From NCBI GenBank assembly GCA_965247615.1, contig OZ252022.1:2418001-2482000 (forward strand): a DNA stretch of 64,000 bases, written 5' to 3'. Shown here piece by piece: positions 25,973-34,914 of the stretch (positions within the stretch are counted from its first letter, which is position 1; every line of letters starts with the position of its first letter). A model generated the notes under the pieces. The model did no database searches, was not told where the DNA came from, and was given only the letters and a program-made list of their open reading frames with translations. The stretch is from G965197715 sp965247615 (GTDB taxonomy: Bacteria; Chloroflexota; Dehalococcoidia; Lucifugimonadales; UBA1127). Position numbers and translations under genes: made by a program.

Positions 25973-27322
25973 TCAGAGTGCCTGTTGCAGCGACTGCCTG
26001 GCCGCTTCCAATGCCGCCTGAACTCGACCGGGGGCCGTGCCGCCCGGAACGTCGCGGCCCGCCACCGCGGACTCGATGGTAATCTCGAATACGTCCTGCT
26101 CGAAGCGGTCCGAGAACCTCTTGTACTCGTCGAGAGCGAGCTTCTCGAATCCCTTGCCCTGCTCCAGCGCGTAGCGGGTGAGCCGCGCGACGGCGCCGTG
26201 GGCCTCGCGGAAGGGCGTTCCCTTCTTGACCAGATAGTCGGCCAGGTCCGTGGCGAGCACGTAGCCGCTCCCAGCTGCCGAGCGCATGCGCTCGGTGTCG
26301 AACCGGACGCCGGCGAGCATACCCTGGAACGCTTTCAGGGTGGGCAGAAGCGTGTCGACGGTGTCGAACAGCGCCTCCTTATCCTCCTGAAGGTCTCGAT
26401 TGTAGGTGAGGGGCAGGCCCTTGAGGGTGGTGAACAGACCCATGAGGCGGCCGTAGACCCGTCCCGCTCGCCCCCGGCCCAGCTCTGCGAAGTCCGGATT
26501 GCGCTTCTGCGGCATCATGCTGCTGCCCGTTGTGTACTCGTCGGCCAGGCGTACGAAGCCGAACTCCTCGGTGGACCAGAGCACCAGCTCCTCCGCCAAG
26601 CGCGACAGGTGAGTCATGGTCACGGCGGCGGCGTAGACATAGTCCAGCACGAAGTCTCTGTCCGAGACGGCGTCCATGCTGTTCTCCGAGACGCTGCTGA
26701 AACCCAGCTCGGCTGCCACCCACTCGCGGTCAAGGGGGTAGGGCGACCCGGCAAGGGCGCCGCTGCCCAGGGGGAGCACATCGGCGCGGGCGCGAGCCTC
26801 CCGGAACCGCTGAGCGTCGCGCTGAAGCATCTGGAAATAGGCCAGCAGGTGGTGTGCCAGGAGAACGGGCTGGGCCCGCTGGAGGTGGGTGTACCCCGGC
26901 AGGATAGCCGCCCGGTGGGCCTCCGCCTGGTCCACCAGGGCCTGCTGCGCGGAGCGGATGCGAGACAAGCTCTCTGTAATGGTCTCCTTGACGTAGAGGC
27001 GCAGGTCCGTGGCCACCTGGTCGTTGCGGGAGCGCGCCGTGTGCAGCTTGCCCCCCGCCTCGCCGATGCGCTCCGTGAGGCGGGCTTCGATGTTCATGTG
27101 GATGTCTTCCAGCTCGGGCCGCCACGGGAACGTGTCGTCCTCTATCTCCTGCCGGATGGCGCCCAGCCCCTCGACGATACGCTCGGCCTCGTCGCCGGAG
27201 ATGATGCCCTGCCTGCCCAGCATGCGTGCGTGGGCGATGGAGCCGGCGATGTCCTGCCGGTACAGCCGCCGGTCGTAGTGGAGGGAGACGGTGTAGCCGT
27301 GGGCCGCGTTTGGTCCCGTCAC
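25973..27322 (-). CDS. argH: Argininosuccinate lyase
   Basis: ArgH splits argininosuccinate into arginine and fumarate. The 449-residue protein contains DRRLYRQDIAGSIAHARML, HTARSRNDQVATDLRLY, PGYTHLQRAQPVLLAHH and the fumarase-superfamily signature SSMMPQKRNPDFAELGR. The start is a GTG at 27322; the frame is closed by a stop at about 27395-27397. The product lacks the WGGRF stretch that usually begins ArgH. It is the last gene of the arginine cluster and follows argG by 72 bases. Confidence 0.94.
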   Translation of the reverse strand: MTGPNAAHGYTVSLHYDRRLYRQDIAGSIAHARMLGRQGIISGDEAERIVEGLGAIRQEIEDDTFPWRPELEDIHMNIEARLTERIGEAGGKLHTARSRNDQVATDLRLYVKETITESLSRIRSAQQALVDQAEAHRAAILPGYTHLQRAQPVLLAHHLLAYFQMLQRDAQRFREARARADVLPLGSGALAGSPYPLDREWVAAELGFSSVSENSMDAVSDRDFVLDYVYAAAVTMTHLSRLAEELVLWSTEEFGFVRLADEYTTGSSMMPQKRNPDFAELGRGRAGRVYGRLMGLFTTLKGLPLTYNRDLQEDKEALFDTVDTLLPTLKAFQGMLAGVRFDTERMRSAAGSGYVLATDLADYLVKKGTPFREAHGAVARLTRYALEQGKGFEKLALDEYKRFSDRFEQDVFEITIESAVAGRDVPGGTAPGRVQAALEAARQSLQQAL

Positions 27323-27394
27323 AGCGTCAGCAGCTCCGCGGAATGGGGCTCGTGTGCGACCGCGCCCGCGTGGCAGCCGGGGTCCGGGCGAGCC

Positions 27395-28639
27395 CTACGC
27401 ATCCGCTCTACTCTGCCGCGCCCGCAGCGCGCTGCTGCGGAGGCGCATCGCGTGGGTGCGGATGAAGCCCGTGGAGTCCAGAGGGTTGAACCCGCCGGAG
27501 CGGTCCATGCTGGACAGGTCCTGGTTGTACAGGGAGACCGGAGAGGTCCTGGACTTCACCATGACGTTTCCCTTGTAGAGCCCCAGGGTAACGCTGCCCG
27601 TCACGTACGCTTGGCTTGTCTTCATGAGGCCGCGCAGCAGGTCCATCTCCGGAGAGTACCAGAGGCCGTAGTAGACCAGCTCGGAGTACTTGGGGACCAG
27701 AGAGTCGCGGAGGTGCATGACCTCCCGGTCCATAGTGATGCCCTCTAGGTCCCGGTGCGCGGTCTGGAGGATCGTGCCGGCGGGGGTTTCGTACACGCCC
27801 CGGGACTTGATGCCGACGTAGCGGTTCTCCACCATGTCCACGCGTCCGATGGCGTTGACCCCGCCAAGCTCGTTCAGGTGGGTGAAGAGGGACAGCGGCG
27901 TGTCCGTGGCGGCGCCGTCGCCGATGTTGACCACGCGCACGGGGACGCCCTCTTCGAAGGTGATCTCGATCTCGGTCTCCCGGTTTGGCGCCCGGCGCGG
28001 CGAGCGGGTCATGTGGAACATGTTCTCGGGCGCCCTTCGCGCGGGGTCTTCAAGCAGTCCGGCCTCGTAGCTGACGTGCATCAGGTTCGGGTCGCTGCTC
28101 CACGGCTTCCTTCGCGTGGCCGTCACGGAGATGCCGTGGCGGCGGGCGTACCGCAGCAGGTCGGGCCTGCCCTGGAACTGAGAAAGGAACTCCGGGTCGC
28201 GCCACGGGGCGTATACCTGGAGCTCCGGCGCCAGAAAGCTGTAGGTGAATTCGAAGCGGACCTGATCGTTGCCCTTGCCGGTGGCCCCGTGGGCCAACGC
28301 CTGGGCCCCCTCCGTCAGCGCCGCGTCCACCTGCGCCATCGCGGTCAGGGGGCGGGCAAGGGAGGTGCCCAGCAGGTAACGGCCCTCGTACACCGCATTG
28401 GCCTGAATCGCGGGGAAGATGAAGCCCGTGACGAACTCCTCCCGCAGGTCTGCCACGTACACCCTGGAGGCCCCGGTCTCATAGGCGCGCTGCTGGACGA
28501 TCTCCATGTCCTCGTCCTGGCCCAGGTTGGCCGTGAAGGCAACAACCTCATGCCCGCGGCTGACGAGCCAGTGGAGGATGACGGACGTGTCCAGTCCGCC
28601 GCTGTACGCAAGGACGATTTTCTCTTTTTGCGAAGCCAT
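27395..28639 (-). CDS. argG: Argininosuccinate synthase
   Basis: ArgG joins citrulline and aspartate with ATP. The 414-residue protein has the PP-loop AYSGGLDTSVILHWL, the GNDQVRFE block, the DPNLMHVSYEAG region and GGVNAIGRVDMVENR. Length and start are typical. It lies 33 bases downstream of argD, with argH next. Confidence 0.97.
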   Translation of the reverse strand: MASQKEKIVLAYSGGLDTSVILHWLVSRGHEVVAFTANLGQDEDMEIVQQRAYETGASRVYVADLREEFVTGFIFPAIQANAVYEGRYLLGTSLARPLTAMAQVDAALTEGAQALAHGATGKGNDQVRFEFTYSFLAPELQVYAPWRDPEFLSQFQGRPDLLRYARRHGISVTATRRKPWSSDPNLMHVSYEAGLLEDPARRAPENMFHMTRSPRRAPNRETEIEITFEEGVPVRVVNIGDGAATDTPLSLFTHLNELGGVNAIGRVDMVENRYVGIKSRGVYETPAGTILQTAHRDLEGITMDREVMHLRDSLVPKYSELVYYGLWYSPEMDLLRGLMKTSQAYVTGSVTLGLYKGNVMVKSRTSPVSLYNQDLSSMDRSGGFNPLDSTGFIRTHAMRLRSSALRARQSRADA

Positions 28640-28672
28640 GCGGTCCCTTCAGGTGTGCGCACCGGCGCCGGT

Positions 28673-29881
28673 CTACAGGCTGGCCAGGGCCCGGTCCAGT
28701 CGTGCCAGGCCCTCATCAACCTCTTCCGGTGAAATGTTCAAAGGGGGCATGAAGCGCAGCGTGTTGGGCCGCACGGGGTTGAGCAGCAGCCCCTCGCCGT
28801 TGCAGGTGGTCACGGCCTTCGGAGCGATCTCTTCGTGAAACTCCAGGGCCAGGAGCAGGCCCATTCCGCGGACCTCCTTGACAAGGGTCTCGTGGCGCGC
28901 GCGGATGGCCTCCAGGCCCGCTCGCAGCCGCTCCCCCATCCGGTCCGCGTGCGCGGCGACACCGACCCCGCCAAGCTCAGCCGGCTGCTCCTCAACCACG
29001 TAGCGGAAGATGGCGTAGGCGCCGGCGCAGGCCAGGGGGTTGCCGCCGAAGGTAGTGCCGTGGTCGCCGGGCTCCAGGATGTCGCAGCGCTCCTTGGTGA
29101 GGAAGGCGCCGATGGGCACACCGCCGCCGAGGCCCTTCGCCAGGGCCATGACGTCGGGCTCAATACCGAACTGTTCATATCCAAAGAGCGTCCCCAGCCG
29201 CCCGACCCCTGTTTGGATCTCGTCCAGCATGAGCAGGATCCCCTTCTGATCGCACCAGTCACGGACGCCGCGAAAGTAGTCGGGGGGCGGGACGTTGACG
29301 CCGCCTTCTCCCTGCACGGGCTCTAGGAGCACGGCGCACGTGCTGTCGGACGTGGCGCCCATGAGCGCGTCGAGGTCGCCAAAGGGCACGTGGAGGAAGC
29401 CCGGGGGCAGAGGCGCAAACTGCTCGTTGTAGTGCGGATTGCCGGTGGCCGTGACGGCGGTGAGGGTGCGGCCGTGGAACGAGTTGTCGGCGGCGATGAT
29501 CTCAAAGGCCCCGTTTAGGCGCTGCCTGCCGTATTTGCGCGCCAGCTTGATGGAGCCCTCTATGGCCTCCGCGCCGCTGTTGCAGAAGAACACCTTGTCC
29601 AGGGCGCTGTGCTTCACCAGCAGCTCGGCCAGCTTGAGCTGGGGCACGGTGTAGAACTGGTTGGACGTCTGGATCAGCGTCTCGGCCTGCTCCTTTATCG
29701 CCTCCACCAGGACCGGCGAGCAGTGTCCAAGGGTGTTGACGGCCCACCCGGCGACAAAGTCCAAGTACTCCTTGCCGTCTTCGTCCCAAACCCTGGTGCC
29801 CTGGCCCCGCGTCAGGACCACAGGCTGCCGCCGCCCCGTGTGCATGTAGTAGCGGCTCTCCTGGTCCATCCACTGGCTCAT
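28673..29881 (-). CDS. argD: Acetylornithine aminotransferase
   Basis: A 402-residue class-III aminotransferase that makes N-acetylornithine from the semialdehyde, using PLP and glutamate. Signatures: the LDFVAGWAVNTLGHCSP start region, FCNSGAEAIEGSIKLAR, FHGRTLTAVTATGN, LMLDEIQTGVGRLG, and the PLP lysine in MALAKGLGGGVPIG. The ATG overlaps the stop of the UPF0182 gene by four bases (ATGA), so it is translationally coupled to that gene. argC is not in the window. Confidence 0.95.
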   Translation of the reverse strand: MSQWMDQESRYYMHTGRRQPVVLTRGQGTRVWDEDGKEYLDFVAGWAVNTLGHCSPVLVEAIKEQAETLIQTSNQFYTVPQLKLAELLVKHSALDKVFFCNSGAEAIEGSIKLARKYGRQRLNGAFEIIAADNSFHGRTLTAVTATGNPHYNEQFAPLPPGFLHVPFGDLDALMGATSDSTCAVLLEPVQGEGGVNVPPPDYFRGVRDWCDQKGILLMLDEIQTGVGRLGTLFGYEQFGIEPDVMALAKGLGGGVPIGAFLTKERCDILEPGDHGTTFGGNPLACAGAYAIFRYVVEEQPAELGGVGVAAHADRMGERLRAGLEAIRARHETLVKEVRGMGLLLALEFHEEIAPKAVTTCNGEGLLLNPVRPNTLRFMPPLNISPEEVDEGLARLDRALASL

Positions 29882-32685
29882 TGGACTCTCCCCTCCGCCA
29901 GGTCCTGCAGGTCCCGAAGGGCTCTTTGCAGCTCAGTGATCTGCCGCTGCAGCAACTCGAATGCTTCATTGACGCCGGCCAGCTCCCGCCGCAGGGCATC
30001 GGCCAAGTCGCCCGTGGGGCGGTCAGCCGGCTGCACGGCGCTGTCCGGCGCCGCGGCGGGCATGGACCGCGCCTCCCCGGTAAGGGCCGCGATGGCCTCA
30101 TCCAGGGTGCCCTCCATGGCCACATGGGAGCCGTCGGCCAGGATGACTCGCTTCAGCTCGGGGAAGGTCCGGTCACCGGTTTCCACCTGCAGGTAGAGGG
30201 GCTCAGCGTAGAGGATCCGGTTGTCCCCCTCGTCCTCCTCCATTGGGATGACCAAGAGATTGCCCCGGATACAGCTGACCTCGCCGCCCTCCGGGCAGAG
30301 GAGCGTGAGCTGCTGCTTGATCTCGAAGTCCTGGCTGATGCGTTTCTCCACCTGTGCCGGGCCATTGATCTCGATGCCCTTGGGGAAGGCGAAGGAGACC
30401 AGCTTGCCGTACTCCTCACCGTCGCTGCGGGCGGCCAGCCAGCCCACCATGTTCTCCCGGTCCTTGGGCGTGAAGGGGAGCAACAGGACGAACTCGTCGC
30501 GCTTCTCTCCGGGCAGGCGCATGTTCAGGAAGTAGGGCTCCATGGCCTGGAATGTCCCTCTGAGGAGCTCTTGGGGCACGCTCCACTGGTCCGCCTTGTT
30601 GAAGAACTCGGTGGGGTCCGTCATGTGGTAGGTCAGGTACTGCTCCGCCTGAATGGAGAAGAGGTCCTGTGGGTACCGGATGTGGGACCGCAGGTCCGGG
30701 GGCATGGCGTCCAGCGGCTTGAACAGGACGGGGAAGATCTTCTGCTTGGTGAGGATGAGCGGGTCCTCCGGCTCAGCGACATAAAAGTCCAGACCGCCGT
30801 TGTACACGTCGAGAACCACCTTGACGCTGTTGCGGATGTAGTTGATCCGCCCCTGGAAGGGCGTCGAGTACGGGTACTGGTCCGTTGTCGTGTAGGCGTC
30901 CTGGATCCAGAAGAGCCTACCCTCGCTGATGACGATGTAGGGGTCCGAGTCCAGGACGAGGAAGGGCGCCACCGTTAGGATCCGCTCCGCTATCGTGCGG
31001 TGATACTGGACCCGGCTCTGCGAGTTTATCTCGCCGCTGATGAGCACGTTGAAGTCCCGGAACTGCAGCGCGTAGGCGACGCGCCGGAAGAAGCTGCTGA
31101 GCTGCACGCCGCCGGAGCCTTGGTAGGCCTGGTATATCGGGTCCCCCACCTCCGGCTCGAAGTCCAGCTCCGCCTGGTTGGAGTTGACGATAACGAATTC
31201 CTCCCGGCTCTCGCCGTAGTAGACCTCGGGCCGCTCCAAGGGGATCAGGCTGTCGTCCGGCGGGATGTCCTTGAGGAAGAAGACCGGGCGCCCCTCCTCG
31301 GTTACCTCGGTCACTGGCGCCATAACCGCACCGTAGCCATGGGTGAACTGGAGCTTGCGGTTCACCCAGTTCTGCGCCTCTTCCGGCAGGTTGTCGGCGT
31401 CCAGCTCCCTGGTCGCCAACATCACCTGGCGCACCCTCGCCTCCCCGTTCTCCTCAATGAGGTAGCGGTCCACGTCGGCGTTGGGGAAAGTGTAGTAGAG
31501 GCGGTGGAACTGGATCTGGTTCACCAGCTGGCGGAAGGGCCGATAGTCCCACAGGCGGATGTTGTCCACCGTTTGCCGGTTCGCGCTCACCAGGGACTGC
31601 GTCACGGCCGCACCCGGGGTGAGCGCGTAGTTCCTCTCCTCGATGCGGTCCAGAGCAAACGCGGCCCGGGTCATCTCAATGTTGCGCGCAATGTAGGGCA
31701 TCTCCCGCCGCAGCTCGTTGGGGTTCACCTGTATGCGTTGTACAACGCTGGGCAAGAGACCGTTGAGGATGATGAGAGCGCCCAGCCACAGGATGACGAT
31801 CCCGACTATGAGACGGACGTTCCGGAAGATGAAGGCATTGGCCAGGAGAATGATGCCGCCCAGGGCGACCACCGCCATGAGGATCCGCAGCGCGGGCAGG
31901 CGAGCGTTCACGTCCGTGTACGTGGCGCCGACCACGGCCCCGCCGGTCGAGAAGACCAGATCATAGACGTCCAGCCAGTAGCCCCAGGCCAGGATGAAGA
32001 GGATGAGAGCGCCCAGGGTGGAGAGGTGGATGCGGACCGGGTTGGTGAAGGTGAACACTGCGCCGCGCAGGCTGAAGTGCACAAAATACATGCCCATAGA
32101 GAACAGGAGAGCCACAACCACGGCCCCCAGCATCCATCCCTGGATCAGGTGGAAAATGGGGAGTCTGAAGACGTAGAACTCGATGTCGCGGCCAAACTGG
32201 GGGTCCACGACGCCGAAGGGCGTGGCGTTCAGGAACCCCAAGATGGTCTCCCAGCGCCCCGCTGCGGACGCTCCGAAGACCATGGCTGCCAAAAGGATCA
32301 CAAGCGTTGCGCCAATGAGTGTCGCCGGGCGCAGCACGCGCAGCGTCTCATCGGGCAGGGGCGCAATCTCTGGCGGCTTTCCAAATCGGTACGTCAGGTA
32401 CACGTTGATGCCCGCGAAGATGCCGAATATGCCGGCGCCCAGCACGAAAAGCCAGACCCTCGTTACCAGGATCGTGCGGAAGACATCGCTGTAGCCCAGG
32501 TTGCCGAACCAGAGGAAGTTGGTGTAGATGTTCCTGAACCAGTTCAACAATAGCAGCAGGACAATGATGCCTCCTGCCGCCGCCGCCAAACGAATCACCG
32601 GCCCCAGATTTGGGGGCAGTATCGATTGCCCGTCGCTGGGCGGCATGAAGGATGAGCCGCCGGAACCTCTGAAGGGTGATGTCAT
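29878..32685 (-). CDS. UPF0182-family large membrane protein
   Basis: A 935-residue protein of unknown function (COG1615/UPF0182). After a short polar start come about seven hydrophobic helices in the first 320 residues (for example IIVLLLLLNWFRNIY). A long extracytoplasmic domain follows with the family-typical stretches TYADVN-like residues, FVSANRQTVDNIRLWDYRP, HGYGAVMAP and GRINYIRNSVKVVLDVY. The C-terminal 50 residues (LADALRRELAGVNEAFELLQ) form a likely coiled coil. It sits between argB and argD and shares an ATGA overlap with argD. No link between this family and arginine synthesis is established. Confidence 0.92.
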   Translation of the reverse strand: MTSPFRGSGGSSFMPPSDGQSILPPNLGPVIRLAAAAGGIIVLLLLLNWFRNIYTNFLWFGNLGYSDVFRTILVTRVWLFVLGAGIFGIFAGINVYLTYRFGKPPEIAPLPDETLRVLRPATLIGATLVILLAAMVFGASAAGRWETILGFLNATPFGVVDPQFGRDIEFYVFRLPIFHLIQGWMLGAVVVALLFSMGMYFVHFSLRGAVFTFTNPVRIHLSTLGALILFILAWGYWLDVYDLVFSTGGAVVGATYTDVNARLPALRILMAVVALGGIILLANAFIFRNVRLIVGIVILWLGALIILNGLLPSVVQRIQVNPNELRREMPYIARNIEMTRAAFALDRIEERNYALTPGAAVTQSLVSANRQTVDNIRLWDYRPFRQLVNQIQFHRLYYTFPNADVDRYLIEENGEARVRQVMLATRELDADNLPEEAQNWVNRKLQFTHGYGAVMAPVTEVTEEGRPVFFLKDIPPDDSLIPLERPEVYYGESREEFVIVNSNQAELDFEPEVGDPIYQAYQGSGGVQLSSFFRRVAYALQFRDFNVLISGEINSQSRVQYHRTIAERILTVAPFLVLDSDPYIVISEGRLFWIQDAYTTTDQYPYSTPFQGRINYIRNSVKVVLDVYNGGLDFYVAEPEDPLILTKQKIFPVLFKPLDAMPPDLRSHIRYPQDLFSIQAEQYLTYHMTDPTEFFNKADQWSVPQELLRGTFQAMEPYFLNMRLPGEKRDEFVLLLPFTPKDRENMVGWLAARSDGEEYGKLVSFAFPKGIEINGPAQVEKRISQDFEIKQQLTLLCPEGGEVSCIRGNLLVIPMEEDEGDNRILYAEPLYLQVETGDRTFPELKRVILADGSHVAMEGTLDEAIAALTGEARSMPAAAPDSAVQPADRPTGDLADALRRELAGVNEAFELLQRQITELQRALRDLQDLAEGRVQ

Positions 32686-32697
32686 CTAGCGCTCCTC

Positions 32698-33558
32698 TCA
32701 GCCAATTCGAGTGCCCATTGTGCTTGCTCCCAGAGCCCCCAGGAGGGCGCCGGGCTTCCGACCGTCCACGATGTGCGCGGAGGCAACGTGGGGCAGCGCG
32801 CGGATGCACGCCTCTATCTTGGGAATCATTCCACCTGACGCGACTCCTCCGCTGATGAGGGCTCTCGCCTGCTGAGGCGACACGCGCGGGATGAGCCGCC
32901 GCGACGAATCCATGACGCCCGCCACATCCGTCAGAAACACCAGGTCCTCTGCCATGAGCGCGGCGGCGATGGCGCCGGCCGCGGTGTCGCCGTTTACGTT
33001 CAGAATTGTTGGCTCCCCGCCTTCGTCGAGCGTCTTGATGGCCAGGGGCGCGATCACTGGGATGTAGCCGGCCTGCGCCGCCTGCTGAACGACATCCGGG
33101 CACACCTTGACCACATCTCCGACCAGGCCCAACTCCTCGCTCACGACCTCGGCCTGAAGCAGGCCGCCGTCGACGCCGCTGAATCCGAGGGCCCTCCCCC
33201 CCTTGGCCTGAATGGCGGCCACCAGCTGCTTGTTGACCAGCCCGGCCAGCACCGCGGTAACCACTTCGAGCGTCGGCTGGTCCGTCACGCGCAGACCGCG
33301 CACGAATCGGGGGAACGTGTTGGAGCGCTCCATCCACTGGCTGATGATGTTGCCGCCGCCGTGGACCACCACGGGGATGGCGCCACGGCACTGCAGGCGG
33401 ACCAAGTCATCCAGCGTGGTGTCGCTGCTGCCAAGGGTGCTGCCGCCAATCTTGACCACCACCGGCCTTCCCGATGGCGCCTTGCGCGGACTGGACTCAG
33501 GTCCCACAGGTTGACTGGCTCCGCCATTAGGTTGAGTAGGCGCTGTTGATGACCACAT
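32698..33558 (-). CDS. argB: Acetylglutamate kinase
   Basis: A 286-residue amino-acid kinase that phosphorylates N-acetylglutamate. The core includes VVVKIGGSTLG, VVVHGGGNIISQW, RFVRGLRVTDQPTLEVV, and ILNVNGDTAAGAIAAAL followed by DVAGVMDSS. The N-terminus has about 30 extra residues (MWSSTAPTQPNGG...). It overlaps the argJ 3' end by 32 bases if the ATG at 33558 is right; later starts are possible. Feedback inhibition by arginine cannot be judged here. Confidence 0.94.
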   Translation of the reverse strand: MWSSTAPTQPNGGASQPVGPESSPRKAPSGRPVVVKIGGSTLGSSDTTLDDLVRLQCRGAIPVVVHGGGNIISQWMERSNTFPRFVRGLRVTDQPTLEVVTAVLAGLVNKQLVAAIQAKGGRALGFSGVDGGLLQAEVVSEELGLVGDVVKVCPDVVQQAAQAGYIPVIAPLAIKTLDEGGEPTILNVNGDTAAGAIAAALMAEDLVFLTDVAGVMDSSRRLIPRVSPQQARALISGGVASGGMIPKIEACIRALPHVASAHIVDGRKPGALLGALGASTMGTRIG

Positions 33559-34750
33559 AGGCTTCGCTCAGGTCGCAGCCCCAGGCCGTCGCCGTGGCGT
33601 CTGCCAGGTCCAGGTGGATGCGGAACCGAACGTCCGTCTCTCGCATGTTGGCGACGATGGCGTCCCGGAAGAACGGGATGGGCAGGCCGTTCTCCATAAT
33701 GCAAACGTCATTGATGAAGAGGGAGACCTTGGGCTCCTCCACCTCGGCGCCGCTCTTGCCCAGGGACATCATCAGGCGCCCCCAGTTGGGGTCGTTGCCG
33801 TGGACGGCCGTCTTCACCAGCAGGGAGCTGCTGATGGAGCGGGCCGCCAGACGTGCGTCGTCGACGGTCCGGGCGCCGTGAACGGAGACTTCAAAGAGCT
33901 TGGTCGCCCCCTCGCCGTCCCGGACGATGGCCTTGGCAAGCCGGATGCAGACCTCGGCAAGGGCGTCTTGGAACAGGACAGCCTCCGGGGTGCCCGGATG
34001 TATCTGTGGGGCGCCGGCGGCCCCATTGGCCAGGATGATGACCGTGTCGTTGGTGCTGCTGTCCCCGTCAACGCTGATCATGTTGAAGGAGGCGTCCACG
34101 GCTTCCCGCAGAGCGGTCTGCAGGAAGCCCGTGTCTATGCTTGCGTCCGTGGTCAGGAAGGCCAGCATCGTGGCCATGTTGGGATGGATCATCCCGGAGC
34201 CCTTGGCGCATCCGGCCAGGTACACCGTGGTCTCGCCCACGGGGAATGAGACCGCCGCCTCCTTGGTCACGGCGTCCGTCGTGAGGATGGCCCGGGCGAA
34301 ATCGTGGCCGCCCTCCGGCGTGAGGGCGATCTTCGGAACGCCGGCCCTGATGAGCCCCATCGGCAGCTCCACGCCGATGATGCCGGTGCTGCACACGAGC
34401 ACCTCCGTCGGCGTCAGACCCAGCTTGGCCCCAGCCAGCTCGCTCATCTCCGCCGCGTCCTTGAGCCCCGTCTCGCCCACGCAGGTATTGGCGCATCCGC
34501 TGTTGGCAACCACGGCCCTCGCCCTGCCCCCGCCCTCCGCGATGTGCTTCTGAGACGTCGTCACCGATGGCGAGAGGATGCGGTTGGTGCTGAAGGTGGC
34601 CGCCGCCGCCGCGGGCGCTTCCGAGTAGAGGATGCCCAGGTCCCGCTTGTCCTCGCTGTAGGTCCGCAGCCCTGCGTAGGTGGCCCCTGCTTGGAACCCC
34701 CGGGGAAGCGTGACGGAGCCGTCTTCTACAAGCCTGATCTGGTCAACCAT
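33527..34750 (-). CDS. argJ: Ornithine acetyltransferase / N-acetylglutamate synthase
   Basis: A 407-residue ArgJ. This self-cleaving protein recycles the acetyl group from acetylornithine to glutamate. The cleavage site is visible in KGSGMIHPNMATMLAFLTTD, where cleavage occurs between Ala and Thr of MATM. Other blocks are VANSGCANTC and CSTGIIGVELPM. The ATG at 34750 gives the normal N-terminus (MVDQIRLVEDGSVTLP); an earlier open frame continues upstream but is not family-like. ArgJ implies the cyclic acetyl pathway. First gene of the arginine cluster. Confidence 0.95.
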   Translation of the reverse strand: MVDQIRLVEDGSVTLPRGFQAGATYAGLRTYSEDKRDLGILYSEAPAAAAATFSTNRILSPSVTTSQKHIAEGGGRARAVVANSGCANTCVGETGLKDAAEMSELAGAKLGLTPTEVLVCSTGIIGVELPMGLIRAGVPKIALTPEGGHDFARAILTTDAVTKEAAVSFPVGETTVYLAGCAKGSGMIHPNMATMLAFLTTDASIDTGFLQTALREAVDASFNMISVDGDSSTNDTVIILANGAAGAPQIHPGTPEAVLFQDALAEVCIRLAKAIVRDGEGATKLFEVSVHGARTVDDARLAARSISSSLLVKTAVHGNDPNWGRLMMSLGKSGAEVEEPKVSLFINDVCIMENGLPIPFFRDAIVANMRETDVRFRIHLDLADATATAWGCDLSEAYVVINSAYST

Positions 34751-34889
34751 TCTCTTCCTCGCCGATACACGCTCGTCGGAGGTCGCTCCGGGGAGTTGGG
34801 CCGCAGACAAGACGTTTGCCGGGTTCAGTCCGCGGGATGCCTCGGAAACTGGGGAGATATGCCGTGCGATCAACTGAAGGGCAGGTTGC

Positions 34890-34898
34890 AGTATAGCA
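34890..34898 (-). promoter_or_regulatory. Extended -10 promoter candidate for the argJ cluster
   Basis: Minus strand TGCTATACT, about 140 bases before the argJ ATG, the same extended -10 as upstream of nadE. No good -35 box. It lies just past the end of the DUF1385 gene. Confidence 0.45.
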
Positions 34899-34914
34899 CA
34901 CCGCTCCAGCCTCG

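Noticed and set aside
25907..27748. A 613-residue plus-strand open frame
   Set aside because: It is antisense to argH and the argG end and has no recognisable domain.
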